Source: Pseudoalteromonas luteoviolacea (GTDB lineage: Bacteria > Pseudomonadota > Gammaproteobacteria > Enterobacterales > Alteromonadaceae). From it: 42,176 nt of DNA. The notes beneath the pieces were generated by a model, which did no database searches, had not been told where the DNA came from, and saw only the letters and a program-made list of their open reading frames with translations. Both the position numbers and the translations under genes were made by a program. The DNA is taken from contig NZ_MAUJ01000019.1 of the NCBI RefSeq assembly GCF_001696455.1, forward strand, positions 1-42,176. Reading direction: 5' to 3'. Positions 26,634-34,666 of the stretch are shown in pieces. Each line of letters starts with the position of its first letter. Within the stretch, counting starts at the first letter, position 1.

Positions 26634-27221
26634 TTGAAACAAATTCATTTGATTTTGCTCATGTTTTTTTTATTTCTAGGTGGATGTGCGCAGTCACCTA
26701 AGAGCCCAGTTCAGGGACAAGCGACCCTAAACACCCTAAATACGTTCAACGTCTGGCAAGCACGAGGCAAAATTGCCTTTATATCCGACGATGATCGCCA
26801 ATCCGTTAATTTTAATTGGCAATTACAAAACGACAAGCAATCACTAACACTGTCTAGTTTTATCGGCACGCAAGTTTTAAAAATGACTGAGTTCGCCCAC
26901 CACAGTGAAATTATCGTAGATGGTAAACCTTACACCGGACCTGAAAGCGGCCCGCTTATTGAACGGATCAGTGGGTGGCAACTGCCTATTAAACAGGCGC
27001 CTAATTGGTTCACAGCGACTCGCCTAAATGATCATTATGAACTTGATGTGCAAGGTAATATCAGCGAAGCTAGCTGGCAAGACGAACAAGGCAAGGTGTG
27101 GACCATTAAGTACCAACGATATCGCAACTTTGATGGGCTAACATTACCTGCGCGACTTACACTTTCACATCAAGATATATCAATAAAAATTCAAATAAAC
27201 GCATGGCACTTTGATACATAA
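26634..27221 (+). CDS. lolB: Outer membrane lipoprotein LolB
   Basis: LolB receives lipoproteins from LolA and inserts them in the outer membrane. The short signal peptide ends in a lipobox LFLGGC, giving a lipid-modified Cys. The mature part has the LolB landmarks VWQARGKIAFISDD, then WQLPIKQAPNWF and the C-terminal LPARLTLSHQDI. I prefer the TTG at 26634 because AAGGAA lies seven bases upstream and it gives a normal signal peptide; an ATG at 26613 in the same frame would also work. The stop touches the ATG of ispE. Confidence 0.9.
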   Translation: MKQIHLILLMFFLFLGGCAQSPKSPVQGQATLNTLNTFNVWQARGKIAFISDDDRQSVNFNWQLQNDKQSLTLSSFIGTQVLKMTEFAHHSEIIVDGKPYTGPESGPLIERISGWQLPIKQAPNWFTATRLNDHYELDVQGNISEASWQDEQGKVWTIKYQRYRNFDGLTLPARLTLSHQDISIKIQINAWHFDT

Positions 27222-28076
27222 ATGAACAAATTAACACTGACAGCACCGGCCAAATTAAACCTGTTTTTACATATAAATGGCAGAAGAGAAGACGGTTATC
27301 ACGAACTTGAAAGTTTATTCACTATGCTAGACTTTGGTGATGAACTGACATTTGAGTTGACAGAATCAGACTCTATCAACATATCAGGCGATGTTGATGG
27401 CATTCCCAAAGAAGACAACTTAATCTACAAAGCCGCGATGTCTTTGCGAACATACCGAACCTTGAAAAAAGGTGTAACTGTACATTTAACTAAACACTTA
27501 CCCATGGGCGGAGGAGTTGGTGGCGGTTCATCGGATGCAGCAACAACGTTACTCGCTCTCAATGTATTGTGGAATTGTCAATTATCGTTAGCTGAGTTGG
27601 CGGTTATTGGTTTACAACTCGGTGCCGATGTGCCCGTTTTCATTAATGGGAAAACGGCACTAGCTCAAGGGGTTGGAGAACAATTAACCACATATGAACA
27701 GGCTGATAAATGGTACTTAGTTATCGCCCCAGGTGTGCATGTCAGCACGGCAAAAGTGTTCACAGATCCGGCTTTACCACGCAGTACACCTAAACTAAAA
27801 GCACCGTGGAGTATGGCCGAAACTCGCAATGACTGTGAAGAGTTAGTTAAAAAGCTTTACCCTGAGGTTGAAAAGACCCTGACGTGGTTGCTAAAATATG
27901 CGCCGTCAAGAATGACTGGAACTGGAAGTTGCTGCTTTGCCACATTTGATGACGAGCAAACAGCACAGCGTGTACTCCAAGATATACCAGCTTCTTGGCA
28001 AGGCTTTGTAGCAAAAAGTGCAAGTGAATCGATTACTCACAAGCAACTCGCTACGTGGCTAAACAAAGAGAAGTAA
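27222..28076 (+). CDS. ispE: 4-diphosphocytidyl-2-C-methyl-D-erythritol kinase IspE
   Basis: IspE phosphorylates CDP-ME in the MEP pathway to isoprenoids. The 284-residue protein is a GHMP kinase with the LNLFLHINGRREDGYHELES start, the glycine-rich ATP loop PMGGGVGGGSSDAA (residues about 90-104), and the late GTGSCCFATF motif. It begins directly after the lolB stop, indicating coupled translation. lolB-ispE-prs order is conserved across gammaproteobacteria. Confidence 0.97.
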   Translation: MNKLTLTAPAKLNLFLHINGRREDGYHELESLFTMLDFGDELTFELTESDSINISGDVDGIPKEDNLIYKAAMSLRTYRTLKKGVTVHLTKHLPMGGGVGGGSSDAATTLLALNVLWNCQLSLAELAVIGLQLGADVPVFINGKTALAQGVGEQLTTYEQADKWYLVIAPGVHVSTAKVFTDPALPRSTPKLKAPWSMAETRNDCEELVKKLYPEVEKTLTWLLKYAPSRMTGTGSCCFATFDDEQTAQRVLQDIPASWQGFVAKSASESITHKQLATWLNKEK

Positions 28077-28160
28077 ATTAGTTTAAGTTAGCCTGTATTG
28101 ACTGTGCTATTTAAGTCTTTGCATGTTAGTCCAAAAATTCAGTGCCTGAGGAACCCTACC

Positions 28161-29108
28161 GTGCCCGACATGAAGCTCTTCGCTGGTAACGCAACACCCG
28201 AGCTAGCTCAAAAAGTTGCAAAACGTTTATTTATTGAGTTAGGTGATGCCGTTGTAGGCCGTTTTAGTGACGGTGAGATCAGCGTTCAAATCAATGAAAA
28301 TGTACGTGGTTCAGACGTCTTTATTATTCAATCAACTTGTGCACCAACAAACGATAACCTGATGGAGCTTATCGTTATGGTTGATGCACTACGTCGTGCT
28401 TCTGCTGGCCGTATCACAGCAGTGATCCCATACTTTGGTTATGCACGTCAAGACCGCCGCGTTCGTTCAGCACGTGTGCCAATCACTGCAAAAGTGGTAG
28501 CAGACTTCCTATCAAGTGTAGGTGTTGACCGCGTTTTAACTGTGGATCTACATGCAGAACAAATTCAAGGTTTCTTCGATGTCCCTGTGGACAACGTATT
28601 TGGTAGCCCTGTGCTTATCGAAGACATGAAAGAGCGTGATTTCGACGATGTTGTTGTTGTATCACCAGACATCGGTGGCGTTGTGCGTGCACGCGCTATT
28701 GCGAAGCTTCTTGACGACAAAGACCTTGCGATCATCGACAAGCGTCGTCCACAAGCAAACGTTTCTCAAGTCATGCACATTATTGGTGACGTAGAAGGTC
28801 GTGACTGTATCATCGTTGACGACATGATCGACACTGGTGGTACGTTATGTAAAGCAGCCGCGGCACTTAAAGAGCACGGCGCGAAGCGTGTATTTGCGTA
28901 CGCTACTCACCCAGTACTTTCTGGCAACGCAGCTGAAAACCTACGCAACTCTGTTATTGACGAAGTCATTGTAACTGACTCAATTCCATTATCAGACGAA
29001 TTACGCGCACTTGATAAGGTTAAAGTATTAACCTTAGCTGATATGATGGCTGAAACAATCCGCCGTATCAGCAATGAAGAATCAATTTCAGCAATGTTCG
29101 AACACTAA
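28161..29108 (+). CDS. prs: Ribose-phosphate pyrophosphokinase Prs
   Basis: Prs makes PRPP from ribose-5-phosphate and ATP for nucleotide, histidine and tryptophan synthesis. With a GTG start at 28161 the protein has 315 residues, the same length as E. coli Prs, and begins MPDMKLFAGNATPELAQ. GAGGAA lies about 10 bases upstream. Landmarks include DLHAEQIQGFF, the flexible RRPQANVSQV loop, and the PRPP motif VDDMIDTGGT. A longer frame from 28098 adds a non-family extension. A TTGACT near 28098 could be a -35 element. A terminator follows the stop. Confidence 0.97.
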   Translation: MPDMKLFAGNATPELAQKVAKRLFIELGDAVVGRFSDGEISVQINENVRGSDVFIIQSTCAPTNDNLMELIVMVDALRRASAGRITAVIPYFGYARQDRRVRSARVPITAKVVADFLSSVGVDRVLTVDLHAEQIQGFFDVPVDNVFGSPVLIEDMKERDFDDVVVVSPDIGGVVRARAIAKLLDDKDLAIIDKRRPQANVSQVMHIIGDVEGRDCIIVDDMIDTGGTLCKAAAALKEHGAKRVFAYATHPVLSGNAAENLRNSVIDEVIVTDSIPLSDELRALDKVKVLTLADMMAETIRRISNEESISAMFEH

Positions 29109-29128
29109 TTCATTGCAGGAATAAATAA

Positions 29129-29152
29129 AAAAGCACCTATTGGTGCTTTTTT
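29129..29152 (+). terminator. Rho-independent terminator after prs
   Basis: A 9-bp stem AAAAGCACC/GGTGCTTTT with loop TATT ends in TTTTTT. It stands 20 bases after the prs stop, so rplY is likely transcribed mainly from its own promoter. Confidence 0.9.
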
Positions 29153-29208
29153 ATTGCCCTAATGGTTTTAATCTAACCATGATAGTGCTATATTAGCGCG
29201 CCTTTTTT

Positions 29209-29275
29209 ACCTATTGAGCCTACAATTTGTGAGCTTGATAGGTATACGCCAGAAAATTTGGTCGCGAGTTTTCTG
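29209..29275 (+). promoter_or_regulatory. Structured rplY leader with two hairpins
   Basis: The first hairpin pairs ACCTAT and AGC (29209-29219) with GCT and ATAGGT (29233-29243), leaving an internal TG/TG mismatch. The second pairs CAGAAAA (29250-29256) with TTTTCTG (29269-29275). They sit between the prs terminator and rplY. Because L25 binds structured 5S rRNA and leaders regulated by L25 have been proposed in gammaproteobacteria, autoregulation is a fair inference. A TATATT near 29189 may be the -10 box. Confidence 0.4.
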
Positions 29276-29308
29276 ACATTATTAACTTTATATATTTTGG
29301 AGACAGTT

Positions 29309-29917
29309 ATGTCACAATACGTTTTAGACGCTGAAGTACGCGTAGAATTAGGTACTGGTGCGAGCCGCCGCCTACGTCGCGCTGAGAAAGTTCCTGCAAT
29401 CCTTTACGGTTTAGGTAAAGAAGTTGTTTCTCTTACTCTTGATCACAACAAAGTGATCCACATGCAAGAAGACGAAGGTTTCTACACTCACATCCTTACG
29501 CTAAACATTGGCGGTGAGTCTGTTGAAGCTATCGTTAAAGACATCCAGCGTCACCCGTACAAGCCTAAGATCACTCACTTAGACTTCCAACGTGTTGATG
29601 CTTCTCAGAAGATCCACACTAAGGTACCAGTACACTTCATCAACGAAGAAGCTGCTACTAAAGGCGGTAACACTGTTGCTCACCACGTAACAGAAATCGA
29701 AATCACTTGTCTACCAGCTCAGCTTCCTGAGTTCGTAGAAGTTGATGTTGCTGCGCTAGAAGTAGGTGCAACTGTACACCTTTCTGACGTTGTACTACCT
29801 GCAGGTGTTGTTTCAGTAGAACTAGCTAAAGGTGCGGACCACGACCAAGCTGTTGTTACTTTGAACGCTCCTAAAGGCGCTGCTTCTGAAGAAGAAGCTG
29901 AAGAAGCTGCTGAGTAA
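29309..29917 (+). CDS. rplY: 50S ribosomal protein L25 (CTC family)
   Basis: L25 binds 5S rRNA loop E. The 202-residue protein is the long (CTC-like) form: an N-terminal L25 domain (about residues 1-95, with GASRRLRRAEKVPAILYG) followed by a C-terminal beta domain (about 96-190), and an acidic end of Glu and Ala. The ATG at 29309 follows TTTTGGAG, so I reject the longer frame from 29258. Flanked by a terminator and a structured leader, it forms its own transcription unit with pth and perhaps ychF. Confidence 0.96.
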   Translation: MSQYVLDAEVRVELGTGASRRLRRAEKVPAILYGLGKEVVSLTLDHNKVIHMQEDEGFYTHILTLNIGGESVEAIVKDIQRHPYKPKITHLDFQRVDASQKIHTKVPVHFINEEAATKGGNTVAHHVTEIEITCLPAQLPEFVEVDVAALEVGATVHLSDVVLPAGVVSVELAKGADHDQAVVTLNAPKGAASEEEAEEAAE

Positions 29918-29936
29918 TTTTTAAGGTGTTAACACC

Positions 29937-30521
29937 TTGAATAATATTCAAATGCTTGTGGGCCTGGCTAATCCAGGCCCCGAATATGCAAACACTCGTC
30001 ACAATGCCGGTGCGTGGTTCGTAGAAGAACTGGCAAAACGCTACAATTGCATTCTCAAACCTGACTCTAAGTATCATGGCCTGACAGGCAAAGTACTTAT
30101 CAATAACCAAGAATTCAAATTGCTTATTCCCACCACTTATATGAATTTAAGTGGCAAAGCAGTCTCAAGCCTTGCAAACTTTTTTAAAATTCCAGCCGAA
30201 AACATTCTCGTTGCACATGACGAAATGGATATGGACCCTGGTATCGCCAAAATTAAAAAAGGCGGTGGCCATGGTGGACATAATGGCTTGAAAGACATTA
30301 TTTCTAAGCTTGGCAACAACAAAGAATTTATGCGCTTACGAATAGGCATTGGTCACCCAGGTCACCGAGATAAAGTCACGGGCTGGGTTCTGGGTAAAGC
30401 ACCCAAAGCTGACCAAGAAAAAATTGATGCGGTCGTTGATGAAGCAGTTCGCTGCATGGAAATTTTAGCGAAAGACGGTGTGTTAAAAGCACAAAACAGA
30501 CTACATTCATTTAAGCCGTAA
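29937..30521 (+). CDS. pth: Peptidyl-tRNA hydrolase Pth
   Basis: Pth recycles peptidyl-tRNAs dropped from ribosomes. The 194-residue protein matches E. coli Pth (194) with LVGLANPGPEYANTRHNAG, where the catalytic His lies, MNLSGKAVSS, and HDEMDMDPGIAKIKKGGGHGGHNGLKDI. The start is a TTG at 29937 with AAGG about 10 bases before it; an ATG at 29952 would cut into the conserved N-terminus. It lies 19 bases after rplY. Confidence 0.96.
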   Translation: MNNIQMLVGLANPGPEYANTRHNAGAWFVEELAKRYNCILKPDSKYHGLTGKVLINNQEFKLLIPTTYMNLSGKAVSSLANFFKIPAENILVAHDEMDMDPGIAKIKKGGGHGGHNGLKDIISKLGNNKEFMRLRIGIGHPGHRDKVTGWVLGKAPKADQEKIDAVVDEAVRCMEILAKDGVLKAQNRLHSFKP

Positions 30522-30567
30522 GACATATTCATACGGCAACAATTTGATTAACTGAAGGTTCAAAATT

Positions 30568-31659
30568 ATGGGTTTTAAATGTGGCATTGTGGGTTTACCG
30601 AACGTTGGTAAATCAACCCTATTTAATGCATTAACTAAAGCGGGAATCGAAGCCGCAAACTTTCCGTTTTGTACAATCGAACCAAACACAGGCGTTGTTG
30701 CCGTTCCGGACCCGCGTCTAGATCAACTGGCTGCGATTGTTAATCCGCAAAAAACCATTGCAACCACAATGGAGTTTGTTGATATTGCAGGTTTGGTAAA
30801 AGGTGCATCAAAAGGTGAAGGCCTAGGTAACCAGTTCCTAGCCAATATTCGTGAAACTGATGCTATTGGCCATGTTGTTCGCTGTTTTGAAGATGAAAAT
30901 ATCGTACACGTTTCAGGTCAGGTAAACCCTGCCGATGATATCGACGTAATCAACACCGAACTTGTTTTGGCTGATATGGAAGCGGCAGATCGCGCAGCGC
31001 AGCGTAATGCTAAGAAAGCAAAAGGCGGCGATAAAGAAGCTAAATTCCAAAACGAAGTGTTAGAAAAAGTGAAAGCACACCTTGATGAAGGTTTAACACT
31101 GCGTTCTTTAGAGCTAACTAAAGAAGAGCTAGTTGCGATTAAGCCGCTTAACTTCTTAACTATCAAGCCAACGATGTATATCGCAAACGTTACTGAAGAT
31201 GGTTTTGAAAATAACCCATTCCTCGACAAAGTACGTGAGATCGCAGCTGAAGAAGACGCTGTTGTTATCCCTGTATGTGCTGCGATTGAATCTGAGCTTT
31301 CTGAACTTGAAGAAGAAGACAAGCTTGAATTCATGGCTGATCTTGGCCTTGAAGAGCCAGGTCTTAACCTAGTGATTCGTGGCGGTTACGAGCTACTCAA
31401 GTTACAAACTTACTTTACAGCGGGTGTCAAAGAAGTGCGAGCTTGGACGATTCCTGTAGGCGCAACTGCACCACAAGCAGCGGGTAAGATCCATACAGAC
31501 TTTGAACGAGGCTTTATTCGTGCGCAAACTATCGGCTTTGACGACTACATAGAGTACCAAGGCGAAAGTGGTGCAAAAGATGCGGGTAAAATGCGTCAAG
31601 AAGGTAAAGATTACATCGTAAAAGATGGTGATGTAATGAACTTCCTATTCAACGTATAA
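30568..31659 (+). CDS. ychF: Redox-regulated ATPase YchF (OBG family)
   Basis: YchF is a ribosome-associated P-loop ATPase tied to oxidative stress. The 363-residue length equals E. coli YchF. It has the Walker A GLPNVGKST (residues 9-17), the switch with DIAGLVKGASKGEGLGNQFL, a coiled-coil arm, and a C-terminal TGS domain ending in DGDVMNFLFNV. It lies 46 bases after pth and ends at a strong terminator. Confidence 0.97.
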   Translation: MGFKCGIVGLPNVGKSTLFNALTKAGIEAANFPFCTIEPNTGVVAVPDPRLDQLAAIVNPQKTIATTMEFVDIAGLVKGASKGEGLGNQFLANIRETDAIGHVVRCFEDENIVHVSGQVNPADDIDVINTELVLADMEAADRAAQRNAKKAKGGDKEAKFQNEVLEKVKAHLDEGLTLRSLELTKEELVAIKPLNFLTIKPTMYIANVTEDGFENNPFLDKVREIAAEEDAVVIPVCAAIESELSELEEEDKLEFMADLGLEEPGLNLVIRGGYELLKLQTYFTAGVKEVRAWTIPVGATAPQAAGKIHTDFERGFIRAQTIGFDDYIEYQGESGAKDAGKMRQEGKDYIVKDGDVMNFLFNV

Positions 31660-31680
31660 ACGCTCAATTATACGTATGTC

Positions 31681-31713
31681 AAAAAAGCTCCTTTTTATTG
31701 GAGCTTTTTTCGT
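31681..31713 (+). terminator. Rho-independent terminator after ychF
   Basis: An 11-bp stem AAAAAAGCTCC/GGAGCTTTTTT with an 8-base T-rich loop lies 21 bases after the ychF stop and is effectively bidirectional. Confidence 0.9.
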
Positions 31714-31911
31714 TTTTAAGCCCACAAAAATCTCTTGCGTGCAAAAAATCACGCGCGCCCCTATATTCAATTTCCTATTGAAGCGATGACTTTTTAGTAC
31801 TTATCGTTAATCTAGTTTGTACTTTTAGATTTGTTTTGGTATAAAAACAGGCCGTTTCGCTTAATTTATCTGCAAACAATCTGTGATAAGAGATTTTTTC
31901 AAAAAAAGGTG

Positions 31912-31940
31912 TTGACGGCATGGGGGCATATACGCATAAT
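31912..31940 (+). promoter_or_regulatory. Sigma-70 promoter of the tRNA array
   Basis: TTGACG (31912-31917) and CATAAT (31935-31940) are 17 bases apart, with a GC-rich stretch (ACGCCCCGCACC) right after the -10 box. A GC-rich discriminator is typical of stringently controlled stable RNA promoters. The first tRNA starts 39 bases beyond the -10 box. Confidence 0.8.
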
Positions 31941-31979
31941 ACGCCCCGCACCAGCGATGGTGATAAACGAAAAAGAGAT

Positions 31980-32056
31980 GGCTATGTAGCTCAGCTGGTT
32001 AGAGCACATCACTCATAATGATGGGGTCCCCTGTTCAAATCAGGGCATAGCCACCA
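31980..32056 (+). tRNA. tRNA-Met (anticodon CAT), elongator type
   Basis: A 77-base cloverleaf with acceptor GGCTATG/CATAGCC, loop CTCATAA (anticodon CAT), and an encoded CCA. It resembles the E. coli elongator tRNA-Met more than the initiator, because position 1 pairs with 72. The second copy at 32298 is identical. Confidence 0.95.
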
Positions 32057-32102
32057 TGCTTTTTCAAGTTGATTAGCAACTTTAAAACTAACTACCTGAT
32101 GT

Positions 32103-32187
<85 letters not shown>

Positions 32188-32220
32188 AGTTCTCGATAAG
32201 AACTAAAATAATCGTTTCGT

Positions 32221-32295
32221 TGGAGTATCGCCAAGCGGTAAGGCAGCGGGTTTTGATCCCGCCATTCCCAGGTTCAAATCCTGGTACTCCAGCCA
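32221..32295 (+). tRNA. tRNA-Gln (anticodon TTG), copy 1
   Basis: A 75-base cloverleaf with acceptor TGGAGTA/TACTCCA, loop TTTTGAT (anticodon TTG) and encoded CCA. It follows the 26-base spacer GTTCTCGATAAG..., which recurs after two more Leu genes. Confidence 0.95.
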
Positions 32296-32297
32296 AT

Positions 32298-32374
32298 GGC
32301 TATGTAGCTCAGCTGGTTAGAGCACATCACTCATAATGATGGGGTCCCCTGTTCAAATCAGGGCATAGCCACCA
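32298..32374 (+). tRNA. tRNA-Met (anticodon CAT), copy 2
   Basis: Identical over all 77 bases to the first Met gene, two bases after the preceding Gln gene. This is consistent with tandem duplication of a Met-Leu-Gln unit. Confidence 0.95.
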
Positions 32375-32396
32375 TTTTCTTAAAAAGAAAATACAT

Positions 32397-32481
<85 letters not shown>

Positions 32482-32515
32482 TGTTCTCGATAAGAACTAA
32501 AATAATCGACTACCA

Positions 32516-32606
32516 TTGTTGGAGTATCGCAAAGCGGTAAGGACAGAAGAGAGAGGTTTTGATCCCTCACTCATCCACCCCCAGATTCAAATCATGGGAC
32601 CAACAA
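32516..32606 (+). pseudogene. Degenerate tRNA-Gln-like element
   Basis: It starts like the Gln gene (GGAGTATCGC, then AAGCGGTAAGG) and keeps the TTTTGAT loop, but the body is expanded and altered. The T-arm has lost a pair (CCCA with TGGG). The acceptor is shifted: TTGTTGG (32516-32522) pairs perfectly with CCAACAA (32600-32606). An extended anticodon hairpin, GAGaGAGG with CCTCaCTC, is possible. No normal CCA end is encoded. It is most simply a decayed Gln copy, but the restored pairing is curious. Confidence 0.6.
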
Positions 32607-32626
32607 ATTAGATTTGAAATTTTTGT

Positions 32627-32700
32627 TGGAGTATCGCCAAGCGGTAAGGCAGCGGGTTTTGATCCCGCCATTCCCAGGTTCAAATCCTGTACTCCAGCCA
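32627..32700 (+). tRNA. tRNA-Gln (anticodon TTG), copy 2 with a one-base deletion
   Basis: It is identical to the other Gln genes except that a G is missing where the T-stem meets the acceptor (CCTGTACTCC instead of CCTGGTACTCC), giving 74 bases. One T-stem pair is lost, so function is uncertain; a sequencing error is possible. Confidence 0.75.
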
Positions 32701-32723
32701 TCTCTCTTTAGAGATAAAATATT

Positions 32724-32808
<85 letters not shown>

Positions 32809-32845
32809 TGTTCTCGATAAGAACTAAAATAATCGACTACCTAGT

Positions 32846-32920
32846 TGGAGTATCGCCAAGCGGTAAGGCAGCGGGTTTTGATCCCGCCATTCCCAGGTTC
32901 AAATCCTGGTACTCCAGCCA
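32846..32920 (+). tRNA. tRNA-Gln (anticodon TTG), copy 3
   Basis: A 75-base Gln tRNA identical to copy 1, with the full T-stem and encoded CCA. Confidence 0.95.
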
Positions 32921-32951
32921 ATTATCTTCTATAAGATAATTATTAAACATT

Positions 32952-33036
<85 letters not shown>

Positions 33037-33184
33037 TGTTTAAATATCTTCTTACTTTAATGCACTCCCTTTATTCCTGTTACTATCAATCACTTTATTC
33101 GATACCTTCTCAAATTCATTTTTTCGTTTACTTATAAAGTAATTTAAAGCCTCATAGTGTTGTTTAATCACCCCTTTGCGCAAT

Positions 33185-33208
33185 AAAAAAGGAAGCTCAT
33201 TCGCTCCC
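33185..33208 (-). terminator. Rho-independent terminator for ubiF (minus strand)
   Basis: On the minus strand GGGAGC pairs with GCTTCC (one G-U) over a 6-base loop and is followed by TTTTTT. It lies 29 bases after the ubiF stop. Confidence 0.75.
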
Positions 33209-33237
33209 TCTCTTCAAAACTTAAAAACTTACATTAC

Positions 33238-34401
33238 TTAAAAACTGCCACCCATTGCATGCTTTAATACTTCTCTTTTAAGTGGGCCGGCTTTATTCGC
33301 GAGCGTTAATGCCAAGCTGCGTAGTGATTTGAGAGGCTTTAACTCGTTTGAAAAACCAAAGTAGCAGGCATCCATCATGCTCATCATTAATAAGTTATCT
33401 TTGCGGCGCATTTTTTCATACTGATGTAATTGAGATAACTCACCCACATCATCACCCCCTTGTAAGCAACCACCTAATGCAGCAACATCTTTAAATCCAA
33501 GATTAACACCCTGCCCAGCCAGTGGGTTGATCGTATGGGCAGCATCTCCAACCAACACCAATCGCCCCTTGCTGTATTGATTAGCGTGTTGACGCGCAAG
33601 TGGGAAAACAGCGCGCTGTTCGATTGTGAAATCTCCTGGTAGGTCAAAGAACTGTGAAAGCACCTCTTCTTTAAGCGCTTCGTTAGAGAGCGTTTGCAAA
33701 CGCTTAAGCTCTGAGCTGTGGTGATACCAGATGAGATTGGCATAAGGCGCTTGCATCGGCAAAAATGCAATTGGGCCTGTCGGTTTAAATTCCTGCCATG
33801 TTTTAACCTGTTGCGGGGCATCTAATTTAATCAAAATCCCCATGCAGTGTTGCTGGTATTGCCAGCCGGTAACACCAATACCAGCTAAATGTCTGAGCTG
33901 CGAGCGCCCTCCATCAGCAGCGATCAAGAGATCCGCTGTAAACCTTTGCTCTGGGTAGACTAGTTCAATACTGCTTAGGTGCTGCTCAACGGCTATTGGG
34001 GCGTCTTTAACCTCAACAACCTGAATATTGTTTTCTTCAAATTGAGACCACAAAGCGGCTTGTATAATGCTATTTTCAACCAAGTGCCCCAAATGCGACG
34101 TTGAGACCTCTTCTCTGTCAAACAGCAAGTGTTCACTGCCCTGCTCATAGGCTTCTAATTGATGATATGGTGCATTGCGACTCAATCGAATTAAATCCAT
34201 CGCACCCAATTTATCTAGTAATGCCTCCGAAAAACGGTTGATTGCCGATACTCGAATATCTACTTGCTCTCCTTCAAGTACCGCCCTCGCATCTATCGGA
34301 TTATTCTCAATGACAGTGACTTGGCAACCTTGGCGCGCTAGCTCTACCGCTGCCGCGGCACCTACCATGCCCCCACCGACTATCAACACGTTATTTTTCA
34401 T
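33238..34401 (-). CDS. ubiF: FAD-dependent ubiquinone hydroxylase, UbiF type
   Basis: UbiF hydroxylates 3-demethoxyubiquinol late in ubiquinone synthesis; the UbiH/VisC paralogues are close relatives. The 387-residue protein has the Rossmann start VLIVGGGMVGAAAAVELARQG (about 5-25), the DG motif in LLIAADGGRSQLR, and the GDAAHTINPLAGQGVNLGF motif typical of the UbiH/UbiF family. It is divergent from miaB, which is the E. coli position of ubiF and favours that member. The ATG is at the conserved N-terminus. Confidence 0.88.
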   Translation of the reverse strand: MKNNVLIVGGGMVGAAAAVELARQGCQVTVIENNPIDARAVLEGEQVDIRVSAINRFSEALLDKLGAMDLIRLSRNAPYHQLEAYEQGSEHLLFDREEVSTSHLGHLVENSIIQAALWSQFEENNIQVVEVKDAPIAVEQHLSSIELVYPEQRFTADLLIAADGGRSQLRHLAGIGVTGWQYQQHCMGILIKLDAPQQVKTWQEFKPTGPIAFLPMQAPYANLIWYHHSSELKRLQTLSNEALKEEVLSQFFDLPGDFTIEQRAVFPLARQHANQYSKGRLVLVGDAAHTINPLAGQGVNLGFKDVAALGGCLQGGDDVGELSQLHQYEKMRRKDNLLMMSMMDACYFGFSNELKPLKSLRSLALTLANKAGPLKREVLKHAMGGSF

Positions 34402-34529
34402 AAATTTGCCTACATTTTTTGGTGTATATACATTGTATCTTAAATCCTAGAAAAAAGATCTCTTCCGACGATTGTAGCTGAATAATTACACCCGTCATTG
34501 ATCCCCACTTTGAAAGATGAAATCTATAC

Positions 34530-34558
34530 TTGGCTAGTGACTACAGGTCATATAAAAT
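34530..34558 (+). promoter_or_regulatory. Candidate miaB promoter
   Basis: TTGGCT (34530-34535) is followed after 17 bases by TAAAAT (34553-34558). It lies about 108 bases upstream of miaB within the divergent ubiF-miaB gap. The match is moderate. Confidence 0.45.
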
Positions 34559-34666
34559 ACGCCTCTTTTTAAGCTATTTTAGTAAGTGTAAGTCAGTTAT
34601 AGGGGTATTTTATTAACTGGCGAGGCGTTGTGCTTATCATCGAATTGAAAACGAGGCTTTATTTCA

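Noticed and set aside
30918..31334. 138-codon Ser-rich frame opposite ychF
   Set aside because: Ser-rich antisense shadow of the Glu/Asp/Ala-rich YchF coding strand.
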